64,000 nt of DNA from Steinernema hermaphroditum (GCA_030435675.1 CM059622.1:10292001-10356000), one strand, 5' to 3'. Shown: positions 47,676 through 59,974, counted from the first letter of the stretch. The notes: generated by a model not told the origin, from the letters alone. Program-made: numbers and translations.

Positions 47676-48607
47676 TTAGGACCGAAGGCTGACAGTGCGC
47701 GCGGGACAGGGACAGTAGGCAGCGTCGTGTCCGGGAAGGCCAACGCCTCCGCCAATTCCAGGCTGTCCGGCGACTCCAGGTACTCCGGGTTGGCCAGCAA
47801 CTCCAGTGGGTCCTTCGGGACCAGCCACTCCAGGAGCGCCGTTCTCTCCGTTCTGTCCCGGGTTTCCGGCAGGTCCGGGAACACCAGGAGCACCAGGAGG
47901 TCCCTGAGGTCCCTTTCCACGCTGTCCGTCTTGACCAGGGGCTCCAGGCTGTCCGTTAACTCCAGGAACGCCGGGAACTCCGGCGTCGCCAGCGGGGCCA
48001 GAGGGTCCTTGGGGACCAGGTGATCCAGGGGCGCCGTTGATTCCAGGGGGTCCATCGGGGCCGGGAAGACCTTCATGTCCGTCAAGACCAGGAGGACCGG
48101 GAGGTCCGGCGGGGCACTTGATGCAAGAGGTGTCCTGAACAGTAGGTTTAGAGGAGGAGGAGGTCAATGAAGAGGGGCTACCTGAGGAGCGCAGGTGATG
48201 GGAGAATAGGTGGAGAGGTTGTCTTCTCCCTTAGGTCCAGGAGAGCCGGGGGTTCCGTCGACTCCAGGCTGACCGGGGGGACCAGGAGGTCCGGGCGGGC
48301 AGGTGGGCTTGACGGGCTCGCACTGGCACCAGGCCGGGAGGCCGGAGAAGTCCTGACGCTTCTGACGGAAGATGCTGTTGAAGGGGTTCTCGCGGGGCTT
48401 GGTGGGGGGAGTGACGGAGAGCTGGATGTCCATCATGTCGGTCCAGGCACTGTCGGTCTCCACACGGAACACCTGGACGCCATCGATGACGGCGTCGTGC
48501 GTCTCGTTAATCGTCTGGTAGAGCGAAGGGATCACCAAAAGACAGGCCAGGATGGCCATCGTCGAGCAGGCCGAAGCCACTCCGATCATCAGCTTCTCCT
48601 CGAACAT
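47676..48607 (-). CDS. Cuticle collagen, 294 residues (paralogue 2)
   Basis: Exons 48607-48182 and 48134-47676 with a 47 bp intron at the same position and phase as in paralogue 1. The N-terminus is [20 protein letters not shown], followed by the shared [20 protein letters not shown] block, an RQKR processing site before [12 protein letters not shown], Gly-X-Y repeats, a [12 protein letters not shown] interruption, the main triple-helical region and the end [16 protein letters not shown]. Length is identical to paralogue 1. The exon-1 segment 48316-48485 is about 96% identical in DNA to 45141-45311, while the Gly-X-Y blocks have diverged. A role in cuticle is inferred from the family. Confidence 0.92.
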
Positions 48608-48660
48608 CTCTTCGGTTTCAATCGAGCACAATCGACTGATGCCAGCTGCTCCTACATGTC

Positions 48661-48670
48661 CTCTTTTATC
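48661..48670 (-). promoter_or_regulatory. TATA-like box of collagen gene 2
   Basis: GATAAAAGAG on the minus strand about 54 bases upstream of the ATG at 48607. It excludes the longer in-frame start at 48814 as the usual one. Confidence 0.6.
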
Positions 48671-49230
48671 CCGACCTTCCGAGGAGGGAAACCTGTTCCG
48701 CCCCCTGGCAATCCCACCGATATCCGATCCGCCTGTTTCCGCCCAATCATATTTGCGTCTTCGCAATCTCGCATGCCAAACGAGTTCCGCGGCCGATCCC
48801 ATAGCTGATGGCAATGTGACGTCGCCAATGTGACATAACTCGAAAAACTAAACGCCGTGCTTAGCGTGAGGGCGAAATCTGGATTGAAGAATACTCAAAT
48901 TTAATGAGATGGAGAGAAAGAAAGTGGAAGGCAGCTGCGCAGATTCGTCCTTTGTTTGATGTTCTGCGTGGAATGATTCACTGCGGGACAGGCTTCCGCA
49001 GCTTTCTTGTTGTTTCCTTTTCGTAGGTCGCTTTCGTAGGTTTTCTAATATCCCAGCTATGACTACAAGTTGATCTTTTGTTTCTCGTCGGGCAGCTTCT
49101 CTTTTATAGCTCGCTTTTGTAGAAAGACAACAAAAAAATAACATAAGGACATCACAAACAATTATCGAGCATCGAAAACCATCAAATTTTGGCAGCGTTT
49201 CTTGTACAGCACTCTGTGTCCGCATCTTTA
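48671..49230. other. Region upstream of collagen gene 2
   Basis: Contains the collagen promoter. A 125-codon minus-strand frame (49225-48848) has no recognised domain and I do not call it. Confidence 0.5.
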
Positions 49231-49425
49231 TTAGAACTCTAGAAGTTCTTCTTCCTCGAAAGAGTGGTCTTGGGTATCATCTTCCAAGGAGAGTTCAAAT
49301 TCTTCATCTGATTCATGTGCTTGATTTTTTCTCATATAATCCTTATAACGTTGTTCAGTTTTCACTTCCTCTGCGTCCTTCAGTTCGCGGATGGCTAAGA
49401 GGAAAGCAGAGAGCGCAGCGTTCAT
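49231..49425 (-). CDS. Small acidic hypothetical protein (64 residues)
   Basis: The ATG at 49425 follows an in-frame TGA, so this is the longest start unless an upstream exon exists. The product is hydrophilic with an acidic C-terminal half (ESDEEFELSLEDDTQDHSFE) and a helical N-terminal half (SAFLLAIRELKDAEEVKTEQ). The stop codon overlaps a minus-strand AATAAA (49227-49232), which would be a very short 3' UTR or a coincidence. No family recognised. Could be the last exon of a longer gene or a chance frame. Confidence 0.3.
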   Translation of the reverse strand: MNAALSAFLLAIRELKDAEEVKTEQRYKDYMRKNQAHESDEEFELSLEDDTQDHSFEEEELLEF

Positions 49426-50357
49426 GAATCACCGTTCACTCGAATTATCGAAGACGGAACTGCACATTAAAATCCAGTCCGTTTTTTCTGCGTAATTCTC
49501 ATCGGTTAACAACCGGGCTCTTCGTTCGGACCTTCGATGACCACAGTCACCAAACAGGTTTATCCTTCCTGACGGCCGATTGGAAGGGCGATTTGGAGAA
49601 AAATGAAAGTGAAGACGACTTGAAACAAAGGAACATGTCGGTGATTAATTGCACTCCGGTGACATTGACGCAAAATGAACTGCAGCATGTTTAACCGCTG
49701 TAGGAACATTTCATGCTGACCTCAAGAGGTGTATACAATGTGCAGATTGACTGTGAACGCTCAACGTTAGAGCTGAACTAGATTGAAAGATCAGCATAAA
49801 AGTGATTTGTGATTTCTGAATCGTGTGATGTGTCACAATTATCGCTGTGTTAGTCATCAGAAACACCCCTTTTCACTAACAAACCATGATGATACGGTTA
49901 CGCAATGCCCCCCAGAGTGAGGGTGACGATCTCCCTTGAGTGTATGGGAAGAGTTGGAATGGTTTATTGAGAATTCAATAACACTCAATAAAAATACATT
50001 CGACAGTTTCTTCAAAGACCTTAATCGAAAGATCGGTCCGTTCCTCAGGCAAAGACCTTCTACGCGGACCTACAGTCCTGGAAAACAGAGAAGTTGTGCC
50101 TCTTTATCTCCACAGCACTCACTCTGTCCCCTTCTTCTTTGATCTAATGCTCGATGACAACACAATAGAGTCTCATCACCATAATCTCTCATCTTCAAGG
50201 CCGTCGATGTTGTCGCCGCTCCATGTTTCCACTCTCTCCCGACAGCTGTTTTTCGGCAAATCCCCGTGTTCGTCCCATTTTCGCACTGCAAAACAGCGCT
50301 CCCGAGTGGCGCTACCGATGACCCAAAACGATAGGGGAGGGATTCACCGGCGGCGAC
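49426..50357. other. Intergenic region upstream of carboxylesterase gene 1
   Basis: No coding feature. The region contains AT-rich sequence, and its last ~100 bases before 50358 are GC-rich and presumably promoter or 5' UTR. Confidence 0.5.
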
Positions 50358-53074
50358 ATGGTTTTCCGGCGCAAATTGATGACTAACGGCGGCGGCACCG
50401 AAGGGATTCCGAAGGTGCTCGGCGCCTTCACCGCAAACAAACTGTTCGGCCGCGTCTTTCAATGCGCTATCGTCGCTCTCTGGATGGTGCCGCTCACCGC
50501 CGTCCTTTTCCTCATCCTCTCCTACTTCGGCTTTAGCGTCGCCTCCTTCGGCTCAGAGAGCCTCGTCGGGACGCCCTACGGCCCCGTCGAGGGCTTCGAG
50601 TTCGAAGACGCGTTCGTCTACTTGGGCATTCCGTTCGCGAAACCGCCGATCGGAGAGCTCAGATTGGAGGTTTGTTTGTTTTCGATTTGGGCAGGGGGAT
50701 GGAAATATATCGATCGCCGCTGTTGCCAGGTGAAAAGGCGAAATTCTATGGAAAGTGGCACAAAACACTTTTTTTGGGATTTTCCATTAAGGGTAGCACT
50801 GAACAATGGAGAACTAGTGGAACCTTGAGGGGTGGGTCAACGGTGACGGACTTAGATCGTTGTTTTCGATTCTCAATTTTTGATGTTGAACTCTGATGTT
50901 TTTGCTTATAACAAGCATTACAATACTACCGCCTTACTTTCGCTATCTCGTCCTCCATTCCTAAAGCCAAAATGGCCAAACTTGTACACTAAATTCTCTG
51001 AGAAAATATTTGCTTCTAGACATATTTTGAAAGCTGAGTAAGAGCCTCGCAGAATTCTTCCCTTTCAACCCTTCAGTCCCCATCTGAGGTTATCCAATCA
51101 TTCTTTTGCAATTCATTACGAATATATTTCTCCGACGAATCGGTTTTTGACTTCAATTCCCTCTTTAGAAGTCTCAACGCGTAGAAAGATGGACCGAAAC
51201 CCTGCAGGCCACAGAGTTCGGCGCTTCCTGCGTCACGGCAGCGGGCTGGTCGTCGCGAAGAAACGAGAAACTGGACGAGAACTGCCTCTTCATGAACATC
51301 ATGAGGCCAAAAGAGAAGTCGAAGAACTCCACCGGGTACCCTGTCTTCGTGTTCATCTATGGAGGTGGCTACGAGACGGGAACTTCGACGTCCTATGGCT
51401 ACAAGGAGATAGTCAGGAACTTTGTCACCCAAGGATTCGTTTTCGTCACGTTCAACTACCGTCTCGGACCTCTAGGTGACGCTCTGCTTTGATTCTTCTT
51501 GATCACCAGATCTAGGATTCATCACGACGGAGGATCAGGTGCTTCCTGGAAACCTCGGTCTTTGGGACCAAAAGTCTGCTCTGGAGTTTATCAGAGAAGT
51601 GATTCCATCGTTTGGGGGGAATCCGGACGAAGTCACCATCTCCGGGGAAAGTGCCGGGGGATCGAGTGTTTCCGCCTTGACGCTGTCTCCGCTCACTAAT
51701 GGTAGGCTCCCTTTCATGTGCCCCTTTACTAAGTGTTTTAGGCCTGTTCCAAAGGGCGATTCAGATGAGTGGCTCCATCTTTTGTTCGTTCGCCATGAGT
51801 CCTCGAATCGGGAATCAAAGCAGAGAGTTCATCGAGACCATCGGCTGCAAAGGGTCTTCCCGAGAGATCAAAGAGTGTCTCAAAAAGAAGACCCTCAAGG
51901 ACTACGCCGAAGCACACGCTACGATAGGTCCAGCTCTGGACACGATCATCGGACTCCGCTATAATCCACGCATAGACGGGGAGTTCTTCCCCTCTGACCT
52001 CCACTCGATGATCAAGGCGGCGCCCAAGGTGCCTACAATCACGGGAATCACGACGGCGGAGATGGGCGCTTTCGGTAATGCAGCCTTAATCTCTACAAGT
52101 TCGATTTTTGTTCCTTTAGTCTTGTTCGGCGAGAACAGAAGTTTGATCGACGTCCCACAGCGGAAGTGGAATTCTTTTAACGAAGAGAGCCTGAGAGAGA
52201 TTCTGAAGAAGATAGCAGGGAGGGTGAGCAATCTGAACGAGTTGCTGGCAAAGTTCTACGTCGATCGGGCGGACAAGAAGGAGTTCAAGAACTCGTCCTT
52301 TTATCTCACGAGACTAGTGGAGGTAGGCTCTCCTCCTCTTCTCTGTTTACTCGTAGGTCATAGGCCACAGGAGATATCTCCTTCGACGTTCCCGTCTTTC
52401 AAGAAGCTGCAGAGAAACTGGAAAGTGGATGGCCCGTTTACCTCTACTTGGAGGAGTTCTACAACAGAAATGGACGAGAAAACGTCCCTGTGGAGGGAGC
52501 CTTCCACGGCAACGAACTGACCTACATCTTCGGTCGTCTGTGGAAGCAGATCTCGGCCGCGAAGACGGAAGACGGGGAACGATTCAAGAAGAACTTGCTG
52601 GACGGGTTCAGATCGTTTGCACAGAGCGGGTAAGTGGATTGCAAGATGACAGAGAAGTGGTCAGATGGTTAGAGACCATCAAGTGTGTGATGGCGTCAGA
52701 AGGTGATAAAAACGGAGCAGCGCTAGGAATCAATGGCAGAAAGGATTAATCGAAAGCAAAAGTTCAAAATTTACAAACTTATTGCCAGGAATAGATCGCG
52801 ACACGTGATGACGGGAGACTAGATACTAGAAAGTGAAAAGTGCTTATTGCGCTATTTCAGAAGACCCTCGGTTGGCGACATCGAGTGGCAACAGATTACG
52901 TTGGACCACTCTGATCGCTACATGAGCCTCAACGTGGAGAGCGTGATGAAAGAAGGACTTCTGAGAGAGAGGATAGACTTCTGGACGAAAGACGTTCCCT
53001 TGGCGGTCGATGTCAACGAACTGAAGTACTTGTTGCCCGGAGCAAGGAAGAGACGACGAGTCGACGAGTTGTGA
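50358..53074 (+). CDS. Membrane-anchored carboxylesterase-family protein (608 residues)
   Basis: Exons 50358-50669, 51169-51475, 51510-51701, 51742-52074, 52120-52322, 52364-52629, 52861-53074; phases close. An N-terminal hydrophobic segment (about residues 33-58, VFQCAIVALWMVPLTAVLFL) makes a type II anchor or signal. Alpha/beta-hydrolase landmarks are YLGIPFAKPPIGELRLE, ENCLFMNIMRP, FIYGGGYETGTS (oxyanion), FNYRLGPLG, GNLGLWDQ and the nucleophile elbow SGESAGGSS (Ser about 254). A candidate acid lies in ITTAEMG (Glu about 377) and the catalytic His in VEGAFHGNE (about 497). It should be an active esterase. The protein ends RKRRRVDEL; VDEL resembles an ER-retrieval tetrapeptide. The 52323-52363 intron (41 bp) uses acceptor GGTCATAG, chosen because only it keeps frame into GDISFDVPVF. 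Specific substrate unknown. Confidence 0.88.
50670..51168 (+). other. Intron 1 of carboxylesterase gene 1
   Basis: A 499 bp AT-rich intron with a GTTTGT donor and a CTCTTTAG acceptor; no feature inside. Confidence 0.7.
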
Positions 53075-55862
53075 ATCACGCGGAGAAACGTGTGCCGTGT
53101 GTTATCGGGTGATGTCACATGCGAGCAAGTAAACAGATCAGGGGTGCCGTGATCACAGCGATGCCCACGTGCTCACGAGTCGATGTCACATTCAAGAGTT
53201 AAAATACAGGACAGTTGGTACAACAATGAACCGACGTGCTTGGCTATTTGGAATATTGGGTTGGGGCATAAATAATGGCGCATTTTTGTTTGGCGTCTAT
53301 TTTCGCACTGTGTAAACCTGGCATAAGACGGTCCCGAGACTCCAAAACACCGAACCTGAAACGACCTCTCCAAGGGATTATTTATTTGACAGGCGATATG
53401 CTGTCCTAACTGCGCTTACAGTAGGAGCTTAGCTTAGCGCGAAGTGTCTTGCGACAGTGTAGTTGAACGTTGTATACCTCCAGTGAAATATGCATCTTTA
53501 TGTTTTAGAAACGCTTATGGGATTGTTGCGCCATCATTTATACCCCAACCCAATAGTTTGATCATATGTTAGCATCCTAGCTCGGACATCAGTTAACAAA
53601 TACGAAGAAGGATCTGTTCTCGAAAGTTCTCGAATTCACACGAGTTGACTGCTTTGTTGGCCAACGACAGCTCAACTGATAACAGAGAAACAAACAAACC
53701 TGTTTTCGTAGTAGTACTATGAAATACTCTTTTAGATTTCAGTTCACATTTCTGAACGACCTCAATGTGATGTGCTAACAGAGTTGGAAACACATCGTGG
53801 ATTTTCTTAACTATCATTCAGTTGATGTGTAACAAAAGATAAATTACCGCTTCCGGTGATTAATATAATGAGTTTTTCGAATTATTGGATCATTGGAGCA
53901 AACGGATGAATAAACTAATTTCTTTTCTGCTCGTGCATTGATTTGGAAATGATTTGGTCGATTGTTATTTGTTAATGCCACCGACGAAAGATTCTGAGTA
54001 TCCTGAAGAGGACAGGAAAGAGAATCCCTATGATCACCGACCGCTCAAATAGTTTCAGAGCCACGCACTTCGATATTTGTCGTGAGTATTTGCCAATCGA
54101 CTCACCAAAACAGTTTCTAGGTACCGATCAGGTCCGAAAATAACACATCAAAGTACACTAATCAGAAAATATGTTTTTATTTGTTGCCATAGGAAGAGAA
54201 CTTTAGGTCTCATGAGTAATCGAATATTTTGGAGTCGAATGGCACTGACTCAGTGATTCGCTTCTGTTCAGAGCGCTGATAAGAGGCGACTCTTGTGGAT
54301 ACAAACGAGAAGAAAGTCCACCAAGGCCACAATTAACAGATCATCCAATGGACACACTTATACGGTAGAAACGTAGACACAGAAAGAGAAAATGAAACAG
54401 TTAAACGCCTTTTCCCCTACCATACTAGCTCGCATTGAATTACCATCAGAATCACAGAATCTGTGGCGCATAAGGTTGGCTGATAGATCTGCGAACGTCA
54501 ATAACTAGTCTTCAGATTTCTCCTCTGGAAAGCCAAATGTGCTTCTGGCGCTCCGCTCCGCTGGGGTGAGGGTGAATCCGAATTCATAAGCGAACGACAA
54601 GGAACTGCGTCGGATGTGACTCATCGAATATTCGCTTCCGTTTCTGGCGCTGATAAGGATCTAACGCATGAATGAAACGCCGATGACGAAAGAATCTCAA
54701 ATAAATGTCATTGATTAATAAAGGGAGACTATATGTGAAAAGAATTGTAGAAATTTTCAGAGAGAAGACTCGGAGAGAGATGGAACCAAAATAAAAGAAA
54801 ACACCTTGTATTCTCCTGTCCATGACACAAGCTACACAAATGAATAAACCGTTCTGTATTTGGCTACCCTTTTTACAGTTCTTAACGTAACCCGTATAAT
54901 CCCTCCGCCTCCCATCTTCCTGTCGTCTTCTTCTCAAATGATTTCACGTGACCGATGAGTAAACACGGTTGAAGTTCAAAAATTATTGGCATGTCTCACA
55001 GATCAAACGGTCATCAGTTCCGACGGTTTGTCAATGATGCTTAAGTACGCCCACTATTTCGCGTTAGTGCTAAAAATAGAACTCTACGATGATGACGAAA
55101 GGAGTGTTTACGGAGTGCCGATAAGAACCCATAGATAAAAGCACCGACGGTATATGGTCTTAGTATTGGACGGAGTAGTCGATTCATTGTTTGTCGCGTT
55201 CGTCTACTCATCTCTTTTTCGTATTTCCGTGGGTGTTCTCTGTTTGCCGTTACAACGCCAAGATGACTTTGGCATGTATCCCTATTTCTTTTTGACATTT
55301 TTGGTGATATCTTTCTTTAAGATTCATTTCGCTTCTAGTCCAACTTTAGGCTATGCGTCTTCTTCGAAAGGCTTTACAAAGGGATTTTTATTATTAGTTA
55401 CTTTAGTCAAAAAACGCATTCTCCAGGTCCAAGATGCCAGTTAAAGTCCGTACGCCAGTCCAAGATGTACTAGAGAACGTTTCTTCTCCCACATCGAATC
55501 CATTTCGGACTTTCTTTTGGCTTTCATTTAAGACCGAACTCTTACACGAATGCTCCAGTGCAAGCATCAAATAGAGCTCGGAACTCGCGTTTTTCAAAGA
55601 AAGCTCGAAACCAATTTCGAAACAATGGTTTCGCAAACGTGGCGAAACGAGGTTTTCTAGAGGGAACAGAAGGGAGAAACTGTCACCCACCACTAGAGTA
55701 GACCTCCAAAGACCTGTGGGAAAACACGCAATCGCGACGCGAAGCACGTCCCCCCGGTTTATCAGCCTTCGTAAACGATTGGGCGTGACCCGTGGCGTGT
55801 GCTGTGCATTACATAAAAGCCTACAAACTATCAGTTCGGTCCGTTTTCAGAAGTGTTCCGAA
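53075..55862. other. AT-rich intergenic region
   Basis: Only short frames with no domain. One TACGGTA at 54361. A likely TATA box (CATAAAAG near 55814) sits about 45 bases upstream of the next gene. Confidence 0.55.
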
Positions 55863-56311
55863 ATGTCCCCGAAGGAAGCGCTTTCCTTGCCGCGCACCTC
55901 TTCTTCGCCTCCCTCCGAAGACTATGAGCCACAGAAGAAGAGAGGCCGTCCCAGGATGGATGACTCCGAGGTGATCCAGGACTCGGCGACCTCTGACGAG
56001 GCGAAGAGCAAGATCATCTACAGGAGGAAGTACGCCAGAGAGTACAGAGAAAGAGTAAGTCTTAGCATCGATCACCGCTCCCCTACAGAACCCTTCAGAT
56101 ACGAGCAGATCTGCAGACAAAGGAGGAAATGCGGGAAACGTTGCAAAGGGTGGAGGCCGAGAATCGGCAGCTGAAGGCAACTCTGGAGTCGCTGAAAGCA
56201 GAGAACTCGAGAATTCTGACCAGTTTGATCCAGTCGGCGGTGGCGCTGCAGACCGTTCCCGTGACGACGGCGCCTTCCTTCTTTCCCTACCATCTCAACT
56301 TTAACCGATGA
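55863..56311 (+). CDS. Small AT-hook plus coiled-coil protein, 134 residues (paralogue 1)
   Basis: Exons 55863-56054 and 56099-56311 with a 44 bp intron. The protein has an acidic/Ser-Pro N-terminus, an AT-hook-like core (QKKRGRPRMDDSE, RGRP), a basic segment (KIIYRRKYAREYRERIRADL), then an amphipathic helix with heptad-like hydrophobics (LQRVEAENRQLKATLESLKA ENSRILTSL). The basic-then-helix layout resembles bZIP, but the canonical Asn-x-x-Ala-x-x-x-Arg signature is missing. A nuclear DNA-binding role is inferred, not shown. The gene is paralogous to 58122-58607 with the same intron position (after YRER/YREK). A TATA-like CATAAAAG lies near 55814. I do not recognise a named family. Confidence 0.8.
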
Positions 56312-58121
56312 AGCGAAGCGATTCACTTTTTTGATGTACATATTGTTGACAAATAGGCCAGGATGGCCAGGAAAAAAGATAAATTTGAAATTGTCATCGT
56401 TTTCTGTTTGTTCAATGGCGTCACGGCGCCCTTCTTTGGACACGAATTTCGCAATCGCCCCGATGAAACATCGCTCTTGCACTTCTTAAACAATGCGATT
56501 TCATGACAATTATCAGGAGGAGACGGCCGGAAACGTTTCCTTGGCTGGCACAACGGTTTTGTCACATCTTCGTACGGCGAAAGTGCAGTGGAAGCTGGCC
56601 ACGCAGATCAGAACTCCAAAAGTGTTCACCTACGTGATTGAGAGACTCTGGCCCATGGAAGTCTCGTCTCGGAAGTCTCAGTCTCGACTAGGTTTTTCCA
56701 AAGTCTCTCTTTACAGGGCTCTGTGTCTGATGTGGTCGTGTTTTTCGTCGTTTGACAAGCATATTTAAAGGATTTTTGTATCTAGCAGTAATCGCGAAGC
56801 TTCTGGAACAAAAACGCTTGAAGAGAGATCTAAAAACAGGCAGCAAAGTGGATATTTCAGCTCTTATTCGCACAGATCTGCATCTTTGTTGTTCGCAGCG
56901 ATGAAAAGCAGTTCGTTTTCTTCGTCGATTAGCAAACCTTCGGATGCCTTGCTCTAAATCCGTTTAAATTAAGCGTATTTGAGGAACTGAATTTAGTACT
57001 GAGAAACGATTGGTCACCACAGAGACAACTCAACGCGATTTGTTGTTTGCTTGCTTTTCGCACTTTAAATTATCAGTCACGACACCAAGGTCAAGCTGCA
57101 AAACATCGTTTGAGGTGCCCCTCCCTTGGATAACGATCATTTTGTAAAACTGTGAACTCTGGCTTTTGTACACTCCTTGAAGTGTACTTGATAACGGAGA
57201 TGATGCTTTATTCATGCCTCGCCTTATCGCTCTGATGACGTCACTGGCTGTATAACGTTGCATACTTCTTGCAGACTCTATAAAATTACCCCACAACTCT
57301 TAGTGGGTCCTCGTTATCATTTAATCTTTTCCTAGAGTTGATTGCAAACACTTTGTAATGGTCTTGCAGAAAAAGAAGTGGATAGATATGAACGAGTTAC
57401 AGCCACTCATAAATTTATTTGCAAGCAAACGTGTTCTGGGAAAAGCAAAGGAGAACATGGTTTGTAGTGGGCATTGCTAAACCCGTCTGTCAACAATAGA
57501 AACATGACATGGGTAAACACGGACAGTCATAAATCACAATGAATGCGCTGGTTTCTTGGTTCGAGATATTTCTGTGGCAACTCAATTCCGCAATCAGTCC
57601 GTAAATTTTTATTGGATTGGGCATGCTCTATGTGCCGTACTAAATATAAAAATTACTGAAGATCATTTCCTCACTGTGACTGTGCGCTATGCGTACTGCA
57701 ACATGAAGAAGAAGCCACAGAGCAAAGCCAAAAAGTCAGAAAAAGCCCAATAATTTGAAAAAAAAACTACCAATTTTCAACAACATTTTAAGAGCAATTC
57801 ACTTTGGACTCGAGACTCAACGAGTCCGGAAAAGGTCGAAAACTATCTATAAAAAATGAAATCGGCGACTATGAAGCAATGCGATATAAGCCTTTCTTGC
57901 ATTACGGTTGACACGACAATACAAACTCGTAAAGATTTCTAATACATAGTATTTGCTATGATCGTTATTTACTAAAAAAGCGGGAACAACTGTACACAGT
58001 AGCTATCTATTTCGAAATGGCAAGTAATCCTAATGAGTCATGTCAGAGGGGCGTGACTGTATGTAGGCTATATGGCCGTGGCCATTCCTCTCCCTTCACT
58101 TCCCTTTCTTCTCCCAAAGTG
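56312..58121. other. AT-rich intergenic region between the AT-hook paralogues
   Basis: Short frames on both strands without domains. An 88-codon minus frame (57296-57030) follows TATAAAATT but has no recognised similarity and is not called. Confidence 0.5.
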
Positions 58122-58607
58122 ATGTCCGAAGTTCCACCTCCGTCCCCTCCAACTTCTTACGATTCTACCGAAGTCGATGTGGGTCAGAAGAAGCGAGGCC
58201 GGCCTCGCCTAGATGACGATTTGGTCGGCGACGTTTCCTCGGAAACCGAAAAAAGCAAGCTCATCTACAAGAGAAGATACGCGAGGAAGTACCGGGAAAA
58301 GGTGAGTGAAAGATGACCCTTCTACTATTTGGGTGATTAGATCCGGTCCGACCTGAAGAGTAAAGAAGAACTCCGTCAGATGGTCACCAAAGTGGAAGAG
58401 GACAATCGAAGGCTGCGGGAGACTCTGGAGACCGTCCGCCAAGAGAACTCTCAGATCATCCAGAATCTGGTCGCCTTGGCGTCGGCGACTCGTCCACAGC
58501 CGAATCTCTTCTCTGTCTCCGACATCCTGGGAACTTCTTTGACTCTCCAAGGCCCGCAACCTCTTCCTCAGATCTATCCGCCCTGCAGCAACGGACATTG
58601 CTTGTAA
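58122..58607 (+). CDS. Small AT-hook plus coiled-coil protein, 148 residues (paralogue 2)
   Basis: Exons 58122-58301 and 58341-58607; the intron is only 39 bp. The order matches paralogue 1: Pro/Ser-rich start, QKKRGRPRLDDDL AT-hook-like motif, EKSKLIYKRRYARKYREK basic block, then KEELRQMVTKVEEDNRRLRE helix. The tail is longer and Pro/Gln-rich, ending CSNGHCL. An in-frame ATG at 58017 would add 35 residues, but paralogue 1 starts at the position equivalent to 58122, with the same distance to RGRP within a few residues. AATAAA at 58644-58649 follows the stop by about 37 bases. Confidence 0.8.
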
Positions 58608-58643
58608 AGTCATTGCGATTTCCCAATATTTGTCTATTACGGT

Positions 58644-58649
58644 AATAAA
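58644..58649 (+). terminator. Polyadenylation signal of AT-hook paralogue 2
   Basis: A perfect AATAAA about 37 bases past the stop codon. Confidence 0.75.
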
Positions 58650-59151
58650 AACGGCATTTTCTTGACGCCCCGTGTCTCAGGTATCGGACACTAATGCTCT
58701 TGAAAGAGGTTCCTAATAGTGGTTTGGGATCAACGTTCGTTACTAACTTCCCTTATCATCGGCCATTTTTGGTGAACAACTATGTCTTCTATTTATATAT
58801 TTCCCTAAGAGATGTGAAGAAAACCACAACAAGAAGACGACACACCAAAAACATTCGTAAATTAAAGATAAAACAAAGTCGGTGACACGATAAGTCACCC
58901 CCGAAGGATTGCTATTACGAGGAAAATTTGCGCAAAAAATGCTGATTATAATTTTTATGATTTTCTTTTAAATCATGTCAGAGGTTGCAGATTGGGTACC
59001 GTGCAGAATTAGTGTTTGTTGAGGGCCTTAGCCATTTGTCGTGCTTATTCGAACACAGGTCGTACATCTCTAGCCTATACATGAAACAAAGATATGAATT
59101 TTCCAGTTTAAGTCCCATTATGGGATGATACAATTAGAACCCGCATTAGGC

Positions 59152-59218
59152 TCTAATTCCATGGTTCTAATTCCATTCTAATTTCATACGATTAGGGCTT
59201 GATACTCTAATTCCATGG
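59152..59218 (+). repeat. Short imperfect repeat cluster (TCTAATTCCATGG)
   Basis: TCTAATTCCATGG occurs at 59152-59164 and 59206-59218, with diverged TTCTAATTCCATTC and TCTAATTTCAT between. Low-complexity minisatellite-like sequence. Confidence 0.75.
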
Positions 59219-59964
59219 AAATTCCCATGTTGAGGAGAATACCAGGTCTTCTTTGGAACCAAGCTAGTCTAGTTGCTCAAGAAACTGGTCAGACTCCCTC
59301 CAGTTACTGTATGCCACATCACATGATTTTATTTTCGAAATTTTGGCGTCAGTATACAGTGTTGCTCATCGACTTTCCCTTATCTCGAAAGTGCATAATT
59401 ACTAAATTTTTATCACACAAGTGACCTTTTATAATCGATATCCTACTTCCTATTCACTGCATGAAGTGGCGATCGGAGCGCCAAAGACGAGGAGTTACTG
59501 TAATATATTTGCATCTGCAGCCAAAACAGGAAATAGCTTCATATCATTCGTCCGACAGAGATAAGCACTTAGGAAATGCAGCGATTAGCATCATGGAGTG
59601 GAAAGATATGATGGAACGTTTCAAACGGAGGGTCGCGAAGTACTTTGTACAGTGAAACATCGCGAATCATCTGGAAAACTCAATAAGTAAGGAGTGTTAT
59701 GAAGAGTCATGGCTTAGACGATGTTCTTCCACAAAGCAGTGGTATTGCAAACGCTGATAACGGTGCCAAAGGTGTGCAGCGTCGACCTGTTCGGCTCGAG
59801 CGAAGATCACCGATCTGCTCGGGTCTCCTTTACCTTTTGTCTCTCTTTCTTCCACGCTTTGTCGGCCGAGATATCCCGGATTTGCATAAACTATTGGCGC
59901 TCTATCCGGATTACGCATCGTCTAGACGCGCGAAGGCCGATTTCGGTTCTCTTTGTGATCTCGC

Positions 59965-59974
59965 GGTATAAATT
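59965..59974 (+). promoter_or_regulatory. TATA box of the two-CTLD lectin gene
   Basis: GGTATAAATT about 36-45 bases upstream of the ATG at 60010, in a good position to start transcription near 59997 with a very short 5' UTR. Confidence 0.6.

Noticed and set aside
55863..56311. Calling the small RGRP proteins canonical bZIP factors
   Set aside because: The invariant basic-region Asn and spaced Arg are absent, so only AT-hook-like plus coiled coil is supported.
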